Below are positions 20,755-32,725 of a stretch of DNA of 64,000 nt, piece after piece. The translations under genes and the position numbers were made by a program. The notes below the pieces were generated by a model. The model was not told where the DNA came from. It worked only from the letters and a program-made list of their open reading frames with translations, and searched no databases. This DNA comes from Thinopyrum elongatum (Eukaryota; Streptophyta; Magnoliopsida; Poales; Poaceae), in contig CM022301.1 of the NCBI GenBank assembly GCA_011799875.1, positions 213,549,888 to 213,613,887 on the forward strand, in the 5' to 3' direction. The stretch's first letter is position 1; every line of letters starts with the position of its first letter.

Positions 20755-21972
20755 TGATCTACAACATAGATATGCAAATACTATCAGGACTAAGTTCATG
20801 ATAAATTAAGTTCAATTAATCAAATTACTTAAGAACACCCACTTAAATAGGCATCCCTCAAGTCATCTAAGTGATACGTGATCCAAATCAACTAACCCAT
20901 GTCCGATCATCACGTGAGATGGGGTAGTCATCAATGGTGAACATCTCTATGTTGATCATATCTACTATATGATTCACGTTCGACCTTTCGGTCTCCAGTG
21001 TTCCGAGGCCATGTCTGTACATGCTAGGCTCGTCAAGTTTAACCCAAGTATTCTGCATGTGTAAAACTGTCTTGCACCCGTTGTATGTGAACGTAGAGTC
21101 TATCACACCCGATCATCACGTGGTGTCTCAACACGACAAACTGTAGCAACGGTGCATACTCAGGGAGAACACTTTTATCTTGAAATTAAGTGAAGGGATC
21201 ATCTTATAATGCTACCGTCGTACTAAGCAAAATAAGATGCATAAAAGATAAACATCACATGCAATCAAAATATGTGACATGATATGGCCATCATCATCTC
21301 GTGCTTTTGATCTCCATCTCCAAAGCATCGTCATGATCTCCATCATCACCAGCTCGATACCTTGATCTCCATCATTGCGTCGTGGTCGTCTCGCCAACTA
21401 TTGCTTCTACAACTATCGCTAATGCATAGTGATAAAGTAAAGCAATTACATGGCGTTTGTATTTCATACAATAAAGCGACAACCTTAAGGCTCCTGCCAG
21501 TTGCCGATAACTTACAAAACATGATCATCTCATACAACAACATATATCACATCATGTCTTGACCATATCACATCACAACATGCCCTGCAAAAACAAGTTA
21601 GACATCCTCTACTTTGTTGTTGCAAGTTTTACGTGGCTGCTACGGGCTTCTAGCAAGAACCGTTCTTACCTACGGCAAAAACCACAACGGTGATTTGTTA
21701 AGTTTGCTGTTTTAACCTTCTTCAAGGACCGGCCGTAGTCAAGTTCGATTGAACTAAAGTAGGACAAACAGACACCGCCAGCCACCTTTATGCAAAACTA
21801 GTTGCATGTCAGTCGGTGGAACCGGTCTCATGTGCGTGGACATGTAAGGTTGGTCCAGGCCGCTTCATCCCACAACACCGCCGAATCAAAATAAGACGTT
21901 GGTGGTAAGAAGTATGACTATCACCGCCCACAACTCTTTGTGTTCTACTCGTGCATATCATCTATGCATAGA
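20755..21972 (-). other. 5' leader of element A
   Basis: Untranslated region between the primer site and gag, collinear in inverse orientation with 47573-48821 of element C (shared blocks around the CGTTCGCATACAACGGGTGC region and the CATCATGATGATG-like stretch). No ORF of interest. Conservation of such a long leader in both elements suggests packaging or translation signals. Confidence 0.7.
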
Positions 21973-21988
21973 CCTGGCTCTGATACCA
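21973..21988 (-). other. Primer-binding site of element A (tRNA-iMet)
   Basis: On the minus strand TGGTATCAGAGCCAGG lies one base after the 5' LTR end. It is a perfect match to the standard Copia initiator-Met tRNA primer site. Confidence 0.9.
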
Positions 21989-21989
21989 C

Positions 21990-23748
21990 TGTTAGGAATC
22001 ATTGCATGGAAAAACAAAAAAAATTCTATGCACACGCAATGATCTATCCATGGAGATGCATAGCAACGAGGGGGAGAGTGTGTCTACATACCCTCATAGA
22101 CCGTAAGCGAAAGCATTTCACAACGCGGTTGATGTAGTCGAACTTCTTCGCGCTTCAACCGATCAAGTACCGAACGCACGGCACCTCCGCGTTTTGCACA
22201 TGTTCAGCTCGGTGACGTCCCTCGCCTTCTTGATCCAGCAAGACGTCGAGGTAGTAGATGAGTTCCGTCAGCACGACGGCGTGGTGATGGTGATGGTGAA
22301 GTGATCTCCGCAGGGCTTCGCCTAAGCACTACGAAAATATGACCGGGGGTGTAAACGGTGGAGGGGGGGGCCTCACACGGCTAGGCAATTGTCTGGTGTG
22401 TGCTAGGCGCCCCCTTCCACATATATATAGGTGGGAGGGGGATGGGAGAGGCTAGGAGGCACCCCAAGTAGGGCCGAATCCTACTTGGGCTCCTCCCAAG
22501 CCGCCCCCCTGCCATATATATCGGAGGGGGAAGGAAAGGGGGGAGAGGTGGAAGGAAGGGGGAATCCTATTCCCTTTCTTTCCTTTCCTCCTTTCCCTTT
22601 CCTTGTCCACCTTGGCCGGCCCATATGGGGGGCACACCAGCCCCTTGTGGCTGGTGTGTTTCCCCTCTTGGCACATAAGGCCCATATCTTTTGCCGGGGG
22701 TGCCCGGAACCCCTTCCGGTGACCCGATAAGTACCCGGTGACCCCCGAAACACTTCCGGTGTCCGAATACCATCGTCCTATATATCAATATTTACCTCTC
22801 GACCATTTTGAGACACCTTGTCATGTCCGTGATCTCATCCGGGACTTCGAACAACATTCGGTCACCAAATCACATAACTCATATAATACTATATCGTCAA
22901 TGAACGTTAAGCGTGCGGACCCTATGGGTTCGAAAACTATGTAGACATGATCGAGACACCTCTCCGGTCAATAACCAATAGCGGAACCTGGATGCTCATA
23001 TTGGCTCCTACGTATTCTACGAAGATCTTTATCGGTCGAACCGTTATGACAACATACGTAATTCCCTTTGTCCATCGGTATGTTACTTGCCCGAGATTCG
23101 ATCGTCGGTATCTTCATACCTAGTTCAATCTCATTACCGGCAAGTCTCTTTACTCGTTCCGTAATACATCACCTCGTGATCAACTCCTTAGGCGTTTGCT
23201 TGCAAGCTTATGATGTGTATTACCAAGAGGGCCCAGAGATACCTCTCCGAAACTCGGAGTGACAAATCCTAGTCTCGATCTATGCCAACTCAACAAATAC
23301 CTTCGGAGATACCTGTAGAGCATCTTTATAATCACCCAGTTACATTGTGATGTTTGATAGCACATAAGGCACTCCTCCGGTATCCGGGAGTTGCATAATC
23401 TCATAGTCGAAGGAATATGTATTTGACATGAAGAAAGCAATAGCAATAAAACTGAACGATCATTATGCTAAGCTAATGGATGGGTCTTGTCCATCACATC
23501 ATTCCCCTAATGATGTGATCCCGTTATCAAATGACAACTCGTGTCCATGGTCAGGAAACCTTAACCATCTTTGATCAACGAGCTAGTCTAGTAGAGGCTT
23601 ACTAGGGACACGATGTTTTGTCTATGTATTCACACATGTATTATGGTTTCCGATTAATACAATTCTAGCATGAATAATAAACCTTTATCATGAATAAGGA
23701 AATATAAAATAACAACTTTATTATTGCCTCTAGGGCATATTTCCTTCA
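21990..23748 (-). repeat. 5' LTR of element A
   Basis: 1759 bp, collinear with 7642-9399. On the minus strand it runs from TGAAGG at 23748 to AACA at 21990. It is followed on its outer side by the TSD GTGTG (23749-23753). Confidence 0.95.
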
Positions 23749-24196
23749 GTGTGCAGTAGAGATTCATCGCACACGTAGTGATGTGAGAAACGTGTCTGAT
23801 CTTGAAGTTTATCACAGATGTTTTGCTTTCGCAAACCGTGTGCAATGCAATGGCCTGCAGAGCATAATTTATCCCTAATTTAATCCCTGCATTTAAAATT
23901 CACAGAATTTGAATTTGAAATAGATTTTGAATTTGAAAGTAGGAATCACTTATTTCATATCGAATCATGTTTATTACAAATATAGGTTCAAGAACGGATG
24001 CATAACTCGATGCACAGCTACATATACTGAAGAACTACAAAAGCACCAAGTAAAGAATGATGAACCACAGTTGTACTAAAAACGGTAAAGAGAGATGCGA
24101 AAGACATTATGGTTGCTGGAGAAGGTGAGGCGGAATGCCTATATTGTGCCCTCCTCCATGCCTAATGCGCACATGACTCTAGGCCAACCCCTTGTG
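23749..24196. repeat. CACTA-like host sequence between insertions A and B
   Basis: Continuation of the sequence cut at 7641. It again shows motifs such as TCATCGCACACG and CAAACCGTGTGCAATG, followed by AT-rich sequence (23880-24070). It is cut at 24202 by element B and should resume at 57913. No coding region is visible. Confidence 0.45.
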
Positions 24197-24201
24197 ATGG
24201 T
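24197..24201. repeat. Target-site duplication of element B, left copy
   Basis: ATGGT here and ATGGC at 57908-57912 abut the outer ends of the B LTRs. Four of five bases agree, consistent with an old insertion. Confidence 0.75.
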
Positions 24202-25587
24202 TGATAACCCACAAGTATAGGGGGTCGCAACAGTTTTTGAGGGTAGGGTATTTAACCCAAATTTATTGATTCGGCACAAGTGGAGCCAAAGAATATTTGC
24301 AATTATTAGCAGTTGAGTTGTCAATTCAACCACACCTGGAGACTAAATATTTGCAGCAGAGTGATCAGTAGGACAGTAGTATGGTAGTTTGATAGCAATA
24401 GTAATAGTAATAACAGTAACAGTAGTGGTAACAGCAATAGTTTTGTAGCAATTGTGACATTAGCAACAACAGCCGTAGTAACCTAGCAAAGATCAATATG
24501 TGAAAAGCTCGTAGGCATTGGATCGGTGATAACATTGGATAACATTCATCGTGTAACAGTTACAACCTAGGGCGACACAGAACTAGCTCCAATTCATCAA
24601 TGTAATGTAGGCAGGTACTCCGTATATAGTCATACATGCTTATGATAAGAACTTGCATGACATCTTTTATCCTACCCTCCCGTGGCAGCGGGGTCCATAA
24701 GGAAACTAAGGGTATTTAGGCCTCCTTTTAATAGAGAACCGGAACAAAGCATTAACACATAGTGAATACATGAGCTCCTCAAACTACGGTAATCACCGGA
24801 AAGAATCCCAATTATTGTCACCTTGGGGTATGCGGATCATAACATGTAGCAGGTGCGTATAACTTGCAAGATTGGATCAAGAACACAAATGTCTTCATGA
24901 AAACATAAAGGGTTCAGATCTGAAATCATGGCACTCAGGCCCTAGTGACAAGCATTAAGCATAGCAAAGTCATAGCAATATCAATCTCAGAACATAGTGG
25001 ATACTAGGGATCAAGCCCTAACAAAACTAACTCGATTACATGATAAATCTCATCCAACCCATCACCGTCCAGCTAGCCTACGAAGGAATTACTCACTCCC
25101 GACGGTGAGCATCATGAAATTGGTGATGGAGGAAGGTTGATGATGACGACGACGTCAAATCGCTCTCTCTGGAGCCCACAGCCGACGACGACGAAGAACA
25201 GGAGGTGGCAGCGGCTCCGTATCGTAAAACATGATGATTCCTTCTCTCTCATTTTTTTCTTGGCGAATAGGTACTTATGGAGTTGGAGTTAGGGTTGCGG
25301 GGGCTGCCAGGGGCCCACAAGCCTGCAGGGCGCGCCCCTGGGCTTGTGGCACCCTGGTGGCCCTCCTCTGGTAGTTTCTTCAGCCAGTATTTTTTATATG
25401 TTCTGAAATAATTCTTCGTAAATTTTCAGCTCAATCCGAGAAATTTTATTTCTGCACAAAAACAACACCATGGCAATTCTGCTGAAAACAACGTCAGTCC
25501 GAGTTAGTTCCATTCATATCATGCAAATTAGAGTGCAAAACAAGAGCAAAAGTGTTTGGAAAAGTAGATACGTTTGGGAAGTATCAA
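24202..25587 (-). repeat. 3' LTR of element B
   Basis: 1386 bp. The plus-strand ends are TGATAACCCACAAG and GTATCA. It contains an imperfect AGTA/ATAGTA-rich tract (24360-24490) and a GC-rich inverted block (25300-25360). Purine-rich sequence CTTAGGGGAG on the minus strand at 25588-25597 is the likely polypurine tract. Confidence 0.9.
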
Positions 25588-27715
25588 CTCCCCTAAGCTT
25601 AACTTATTGCTTGTCCTCAAGCAATTCAGTTGAGAAACTGAAAGTGATAAAGAAAAACTTTTACAAACTCGTTTTGTTCTTGTTGTTGTAAACATGTTTA
25701 ACTAATGTTCAAGTTTTCAGCAAGGATTATGAACTAACCATATTCATGATAATATTTAGGTCTCACCTTTACTCATGCCAATGACATAACCAACTAGCGA
25801 GCAATAATAAGATATCTCGGATGCCAACAATTTGTCAAAACAATCATGGTATAATAGAATAACATGGTATCTCGCTAGCCCTTTCTAAGACCACAAAACA
25901 TAAATGCAGAGCACCTCTGAAGTTCAGGCAGCGACTAAACATTGTAATTCATGGTACAAAAGATCCAGTCATGTCACACTCAACATTAACTATACTCAAT
26001 GCATAATAATGACAATAGTGCTCCCCAACGGATGCTTAAATGAGAAGGTGGTGACTCAACAAAAAGTAAAATAACATAAAAGTAAATGGATAGGCCCTTT
26101 GCAGAGGGAAGCAGGGATTTGCAGAGGTGCCAGAGCGCGAAGCTTAAAACAGAGATAAATATAATTTTGGGAGGTATGCCTTTCCTGTCAATGTCACAAC
26201 CAAGAGTTTTCAATATCTTCCATGCTAAACAAATTAGCGGCGGTTCCCAAGCAGAAAAAGTAAAGTTTACTCCCCCTCCACCAACAAACACAAGCCATGG
26301 CTAGCCGAATCCTTGGGTGCTCTCCATACCAACAACTTTCCGGGGGAGTTTGTTTTATTATTTTTGCAATTTTAATCATGGGACTGGTCATCCCGATTAC
26401 CAGCCCCTCTCATGCAATGACAAGTGAATAAACACTCATCATGAGAATAACCCACTTAGCATGGAAGATACTGACCGCCCCCTGTCGCTCCATGAGCGGT
26501 ATGGGCACATAAAACAGATGTTCATTTGATATTTAGAGATGGCACATGCAAATTTACTTGGAACGACAGGGTGATACCGCATATAGGTAGATATAGTGGA
26601 CTCATCTGGAACAACTTTGGGTTTAAGGATTTTGATGCACAAGCAGTATTCTCGCTTAGTACAGGCGAAGGCTAGCAGATAGATTAAGAAGCGGCCAGCT
26701 AGAGAGCGAAAACGGTCATAAACATGCATTAAGAATAATTAACATTGAATACAAACATGAGTAGGATATCAAACACCATGAACATAAATATCATGGATGC
26801 TATGTTGGTTTTCAATCAACTACATGCGTGAATATGTGCCTAGTCAAGCCACTCGAAACATTCAGAGGAGGATACCATACTATCATACTACATCATAACC
26901 ATTTTAATGCATGTTGACACTCAAGATAAATCATTATGCACTCCTAGATAATTAAGCATGGCATGGGCAACTATAATCTCTAATTGTCATCACAAACATG
27001 TTTACTCATAATAATACTGAATCAAGAGAAATAGGCTAAACATATTTACAAAAACAAAAACAAGAGGAGTTCATACCAGCTTTTCTTCACCTCGATCACT
27101 TCATCAATTCATTTTCATTATTGCCTTTCACTTGCATGACCAAATGATATGAAAATAATAATAGTGTAAGTGTGCCATGGACTAAGCTGGAATCTACAAA
27201 AAAAATATTCAGAGGAGAAGACAAGGTAGTTTGGGCTCTTTGTTAGATCAACAATAATGCATATGAGAGCCACTCAACATGTTCATCGTGGTATTCTCCT
27301 CACGACAACCCAAAGGAAAGAAAAGAAATTCAGAGAAACACACTAAAATATTTTTGGAGTTTTTGTTTTTCTCGAGAAAAGCAAATTAAGGGAAAACAAA
27401 AACGAGAAAAAAATATTTACACGGGAAAGCTCCCAACAAGTAAAAGAAGAACAAGAAATCTTTTGGGTTTTCTTTTAATACTACAAACTACTAAACAGGA
27501 AAGAAAAACCGAAAAGAAACAAGAAATATTTTTGGATTTTTGAAGTTTTTCAAACACACAAGAAGAAAGCGGAAATAAAAATAACATGGATATACAATGA
27601 AAAAGGATGAGCACCGACAACTGCAATGAAATGTGTGGTACATGAATGTAATGTCGGTGAGAGATACGTACTCCCCCAAGCTTAGGCTTTAGGCCTAAGT
27701 TGGTCTATGGTCCCT
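25588..27715 (-). other. Long 3' non-coding region of element B
   Basis: Between the last ORF and the 3' LTR, AT-rich and without a supportable gene. It starts next to the LTR with a GAGGACAAGCAA-type motif and AAGCTTAGGGGAG on the minus strand, equivalent to the LARD's GAGGACGAGTAGG and AAGCTTGGGGATG. A block at 26080-26140 is shared with the LARD (inverse orientation). Long 3' non-coding regions are usual for Athila elements. Confidence 0.6.
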
Positions 27716-28728
27716 GGAAGCCGGGGTAATACCCGTAATCGAAGTTTGGGTTGTACTAATATGCAGCCGCCACTGCTTGGCGTGCTGCCTCCTCAAGGCG
27801 GGCGGTCTCTACCACCCTCGTACTCGTCGGCCTCCTCCTCTAATGTGAAGTGTCTATGTTTTTCCTGGAAATTAAAGAAAGAAGGAGCAGGCAAAGTAAT
27901 ATGGAAGACACGATGCCTATTAAAGATTAGCCTGTATCTGAGCTGAGGGTCATCCCTCTCAAGGAACTGGTGGCGTACCATAGCATCATAATCCAGAAAA
28001 CTAGGTGGCAACATGTTGTCATTTTCTTTAGTGGGTACCCCTAGATGAGCGGCTAAGCGAGTGGCATAAATTCCGCCAAAGAAATCACCCACTAAGGCAT
28101 TGTTGTGTAGACAGCGTGCAATAGTAACCCCCATGTTAAATTGTTTATCACTCAACACAGCACTCTTAAGAATGCTCAAATCAGGGGCACAAAGATGGCT
28201 AGGGTCATGTTTACCATTTATGGATCTTCCTATGAATAGAGCAAAATAATGTATAGCAGGAAAATGGATGCTCCCTATAGTAGCTTGTGTTATGCCTCTA
28301 GTTTATCCCCTAGTAATATTCAACAAGAATTCATTGCAATCAGATTTACAAGGTTTAGTGCATATCCCCCAATAGGGAATTTTACATGCTTCGCAAAACT
28401 CCTCGAGGTCTAAGCGAAAAGGATTTTCATATAGGTTAAAGAAGACTACATGTGAATTTCGATGAGGCACATAATCAAATTTCCGCACAAAAGAATCACT
28501 GAGATTATAGTATTGCGGGCACTTATCTGATACGAATTCCGTCAAATCGGAATTATGCACGTACATATCGAACTCCTCCTTAATGCCGGCTTGAATCATG
28601 AAAGAATCTAACGGCCATTCACACGGCCGCACAAGGGCTTCCCACGGAGGTTCGAGGTCCGGCTCACGTATAGCAAGCCTCGGAGAGCTCTTACTCGAGG
28701 AACCACCTTGGAACATTTTCCTAAACAT
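27716..28728 (-). pseudogene. ORF between protease and 3' LTR of element B (position of Athila ORF3)
   Basis: The minus frame starts at ATG 28728 (MFRKMFQGGSSSKSS) and runs to about 27716. One in-frame stop at 28303-28305 separates two open parts (28845-28303 and 28179-27793), and reading continues in the same frame between them. The C terminus is frameshifted near 27800. Features are a Ser-rich N terminus, CEWPLDSFMIQAGIKEEFD, FVRKFDYVPHRNSHVVFF, and a charged tail. I recognise this as a protein commonly found in Triticeae Gypsy elements, of the 'putative plant transposon protein' kind. It has no membrane segment, so it is not evidently an envelope protein despite its position. Confidence 0.7.
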
Positions 28729-28849
28729 TTTCTCCCTCTGAAAAATTTCTGAAATTTTTAGTGACTCAAAATAAAAGTGAACCAAACTCAACAAAACTGA
28801 TAGCAAGTACTCCCATAAGTATCTAGAGGCTATAGCATGCATCAAAACT

Positions 28850-29400
28850 ACTTTGGATCATATAAATTTGACATGCAAGCTCAAGAACATGGTCACCATA
28901 ACAGCCAAAATTTGCAATATATAAAGCGCTACAATGAAAACTAATTGGACCATTGGAGGAGTCACATACCGAAGAACAATCTCCCAAAATAGTTTTGGAA
29001 ACGGAGTTCCGAGCAAGGAGATCAAAATTTGCAGTCAAATGAGCAAGAACACGGGTTTGAGCAAGCAAGTGATTTTTTCTGGAGGAAGAAGAAGGGAGTG
29101 GGCGGCTGGGATAAGTGAGTGGGTCCCTGTGGGACCCACAAGCCCACATGGCGCACCCTAGGGGCAGTGGCGTGCCCTATGAGCTTGTGGCTCATAGGTG
29201 CACCCCCCCTGGGATGTGTTATGTGCCAAAAATTCTTATATATTCCACAAAATATCATACTAAATTTTCAGGGCATTCTGAGAACTTTTATTTTCTGGTC
29301 ATTTTTTATTGCACAAAAAATTCAGAAAACAGGAAAATCATGTCATTTCTACTTTATTAACTTCAAATAACAAAGAGTAAATAGTGAATATAGTAGGTTG
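28850..29400 (-). other. Non-coding spacer of element B
   Basis: Between the protease remnant and the ORF3-position gene, where RT, RNase H and integrase would be in an autonomous element. Nothing resembling these is present. The region holds a GC-rich inverted block (29105-29210) and AT-rich sequence only. It marks the deletion of most of pol, or an ancestral lack of it. Confidence 0.6.
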
Positions 29401-29480
29401 TGCTTACTAAATTCATCGACCACATGCCCCTAAAAAAGAATCCATTAATAAGGTTGATCAAGTCTTATTAACAAACCATT

Positions 29481-30083
29481 TTCAAATGACATGAAACCGA
29501 AGAATCTTCGTATAACACTAGGTTACCTCAACGGGGATATGCATCTCCCCAATAATAAGAGTTTCATATTTATTTTTGATAATAGGAAGAGGGAGTTCAA
29601 AACTTCCAATATTAATTATTGGACCCTTTCCAATAACATTAATACCATCCACTTGAAATTGCTTCTTCGAAAAGTGTATCACATGCTCATTACCATTGAT
29701 ATGAAAAGTGACCTTGCTTTTGTTGCAATCAATAACAGCCCCTGCAGTATTTAAGAAGGGTCTACGAGGATAATCGGCATGTTGTCGTCCTCGGGCATAT
29801 CAAGTATAACAAAATCTATCAAGATAATAACATTTGCAACTACAATGGGAACGTCCTCACAAATACCGATAGGTATAGCGGTATATTTATCCGCCATTTG
29901 CAATGATATTTTAGTAGGTTGAGTTTATTCAAATCAAGTCTTTTATATGAAGAGAAAGGCATAACACTAACACCGGCTCCTAAATCACATAAAGTAGTTT
30001 TAACATAGTTTCTTTTAATGGAGCATGGTATAGTGGGTATTCCGGGATCTCCTAGTTCCTTAGGTACTCCATCCTTAAAAGAA
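29481..30083 (-). pseudogene. Aspartic protease of element B, frameshifted
   Basis: The minus frame reads KDGVPKELGDPGIPTIPCSI, then the active site CDLGAGVSVMPFS and RLDLNKL. After a frameshift near 29930 it continues with MADKYTAIPIGICEDVPIVV and DFVILDMPEDD, then after another frameshift with NTAGAVIDCNKSKVTFHI to a stop. DLGA rather than DTG/DSG is the usual active site of Athila-type elements. The 44 bp at 31751-31794, between the MULE and element D, encode the residues just before it (KKYMKLKSPPYLQTI), so one protein was cut twice. Confidence 0.8.
30075..30083. repeat. 9-bp target-site duplication of the MULE
   Basis: TTAAAAGAA here and at 31742-31750 flank the element exactly. A 9-bp duplication is characteristic of Mutator-like transposition. 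Confidence 0.92.
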
Positions 30084-31741
30084 GAGTAAATTCTGGTTTT
30101 TACCCCCTATTTTGACATTTTTGACACTAATTACCCTATTTAGCGAGATTTCGTCCGTTTTACCCCATGTAGCAAAAGTTCTGCCACAATTTACCCTGTT
30201 TAATTTTTTTGTAAGCGTTCTGACCAATAGGTTCCAATTGTCATGTCCAGCTGGCATGCCACATAGACGGTTTTTTCCTGCCTATTTTTCTCCCTGCTGA
30301 ACCAGTCCTCACAGCTTCTGCCGACCGGGACCGCCTGATGGTGGTGGTCGCTCGCATCGTGTCCAACACATAACACCCAGTCGGCAGAGCGGCGAGCGCC
30401 ACGCTCGCCTCTACTCGGTTCTCGCTTGCGTTGCTCGCCCCCAATCGATTGCATCACCTGTCCAGGCTTCTGACTACATGCACTCGTCAGGCTCGCTCCA
30501 ACCTAGGGTTAGGGATTGTCAGGCTGCGGCGACGATGACGGCAGCGGTGGCGGGTGCTGAGGTCCTGGCCATGCGATTTCAAACCTCCTCGAGCAGGGTT
30601 GTATGGCCACAACATCAAGGCAAGAAACGACCCCGTGGAACAGATGGTTCCGTCAAGCTCGGTGACGTCGGCGTAGTCCTCTGAATTTGATATACTTAAA
30701 AAACTAATCATGTACGTGACTCCATCAGGCTGTGCTCAGTTCTTCTTCCTACTTTGGCGACATAGTAGGGACCTTATTAGACTGTGCCCAGTTGATGGCG
30801 GGTCTATGGCGACGGCTGGTCCAACAGATCAGTGAGGTTGGTGAACAAAGAAGCCCTCTCAGTCGTACCCCATCCCACATGATTTTGACCATCTCTATCA
30901 TAGCAATTTGTGTATTCTAAAATTTTCCTGAGTCATGCATTGGCTGGTTAGGCGTTTAATTCGGACAAAATTAAAATGCTTATTAGAAGATCACGTGTAT
31001 ACATATCACCCTTCTGCAACTGAGGTACATTGATTTAAAGTTTTTTTCAACATTTTGAATATTGACGAAATTCTTTTACTTCTTCAGTTTGATAAACCTT
31101 TGTTAGAATTGATTTCAGAGTAACCCAGATCTCCGCCAGTGGTCGTAAGGCACATAGATGGAGGATTATTTTTATGGTTTGTGACAGCTCCTGGAAGTCA
31201 TGGAGGACAAGATGATGTTAGCAATCCAGATGGAGAGCTTTGCAAGGTGTAGGAGCTAAGAAACGTGAAGACTGACAAGGTGTATGTGCCACTGCTACTG
31301 TTTGGTGTATTTTGTAGCTTGTGTAGTTGTGAACTAGTGAAGCTATCGATATATGTGATGTTATTCAGCTGTACTTTAAGGTCCTGGTGCTATCTATAAA
31401 TGGAAAGCATCATTCAACCTGTTTTCAACATGTGAACCCAGAGCAATCTGTAGCCTATATTAATCAGTTTTGATAGTAGTGTATTTCCATGATCTGTTGC
31501 AAATAATAGGAGAATGATCTGATTTATAAATAATAGGAGAATACCATCAACTCCAAAAATATTAAACATGGTAAATTGGGACAACATAATTGGACCTGCG
31601 TGTCAGAATGCTCACAAAATATTAAACTGGGTAAATTGTGGCAACACTTTTGCTAAATGGGGTAAAATGGATGAAATCCCGCTAAATGGGGTAATTAGTG
31701 TCAAAAATGTAAAAATAGGGGGTAAAAACCGGAATTTACTC
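30084..31741. mobile_element. Non-autonomous Mutator-like element (TIR-MULE)
   Basis: 1658 bp with terminal inverted repeats of about 110-120 bp: the left end starts GAGTAAATTC, and the right end finishes GAATTTACTC. The arms share TTTTTACCCCCTATTTT, CACTAATTACCC and TTTACCCCAT.TAGCAAAAG. The 9-bp TSD is perfect. The inside has no transposase. It contains a GC-rich block (30300-30680) and an intron-like AT-rich part, which may be captured host DNA. It is inserted in the protease gene of element B and related by its TIR to 4117-5047. Confidence 0.9.
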
Positions 31742-31794
31742 TTAAAAGAATAGTTTGCAAGTATGGTGGAGATTTCAGCTTCATGTATTTTTTA

Positions 31795-32705
31795 TGAGGA
31801 CATCAGTACCATAGTTACACCCACATCCCCTACTGCTATACATACTGGACCAATTACTAGAGCTCACGCACGCCAATTAAATTACCAGGTACTTTTGTTT
31901 CTTGGTAATGATTCTAATGTTCATGGGAATATTATGCTGCCTAAATTGGATACATTTGTTTTGCTCACAAATGAAGGGCCTAGCTTGGACAAGAAGGATG
32001 AACATTGGAGCAAGATCAAGCATGGAGATGATGGCATGTGCAAGGGAAACAAGAACGGAGTTTCAAGTGATGATTTCAGGACTTTGAAGCCACCATAATG
32101 AGTGCATGAAGGCTTGGACAAAATATACAAGATGCCACTTTATAAATTTCTATTATAGGTGCTGCGTCACCTTATTATTGGGCCAAGCCCATGTAATTTC
32201 AAAATACTTCAGTATAGGCTGTTTTTAGAGTCCGTATGTGTGGGGAAACAGAGTTAGGGTTGGTTTCGGACCCCTCCTCCAAGGGGCCACAAAATCCCCC
32301 TCCCCCCTCTTCCTCCATATATACAGTCCTTAGGGTGTCGTTTAGACTTTGGGTTTTGCTTAGATTAAAGTTCGCCAAAGCTGCAACTTTGCGTACTTTG
32401 TTTGTGTTCAACGACCAGACAAAGACATCACAGAACCCCACCTTCATTAATAAAGCTTTCCTCTTATATTCGCAATATCCAGATTGCAATTTCAGTTTCT
32501 TACTTATTCTTCGTTTGCGTGAAGGAAACAGACCCTCATGGTCAGGTTGATCATGCTCCGGCATGGTCAATAACCTCTCGGAGTTGGTTTAGCGATTGCT
32601 AAGGCGCGATGTCCTCGCACGTTCGTAGTTGGATCGTCAAAGTCTACTCCACCAAAAATGATAGCCACCATCTCATCGAAAGACGGGACACCTTTGCCTC
32701 TATCA
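31795..32705 (+). repeat. 5' LTR of element D
   Basis: 911 bp. It holds the C-terminal pol codons (to 32098) in its U3, a TATA motif CCATATATACAG near 32310-32325 and an AATAAA at 32449-32454. Compared with the 3' LTR it has about 45 extra bases in the C-rich promoter part (around 32270-32325). Confidence 0.93.
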
Positions 32706-32707
32706 AG

Positions 32708-32725
32708 TGGTATCATATTTCCAGG
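32708..32725 (+). other. Degenerate tRNA-iMet primer-binding site of element D
   Basis: TGGTATCATATTTCCAGG lies two bases after the 5' LTR, matching the first eight bases of the iMet primer site and the closing CCAGG, with changes between. Confidence 0.6.

Larger units (their letters stand above)
7642..23748 (-). mobile_element. Element A: Copia (Angela/BARE-1/WIS-like) retrotransposon, minus strand, with a nested LARD
   Basis: LTRs at 7642-9399 and 21990-23748 begin TGAAGGAAATATGCCC on the minus strand and end AACA. A perfect tRNA-iMet primer site adjoins the 5' LTR and a polypurine tract adjoins the 3' LTR. Domain order on the minus strand is gag, zinc knuckle, protease, integrase, RT, RNase H, which is the Copia order. 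Without the 7.3-kb LARD at 13008-20346 it is about 8.8 kb, usual for the group. Stops and frameshifts mean it cannot encode functional pol. It sits in CACTA-like sequence. Confidence 0.95.

Noticed and set aside
27716..28728. Calling the ORF3-position gene of B an envelope protein
   Set aside because: Position fits Athila env-like ORFs, but no signal peptide or transmembrane segment is visible.
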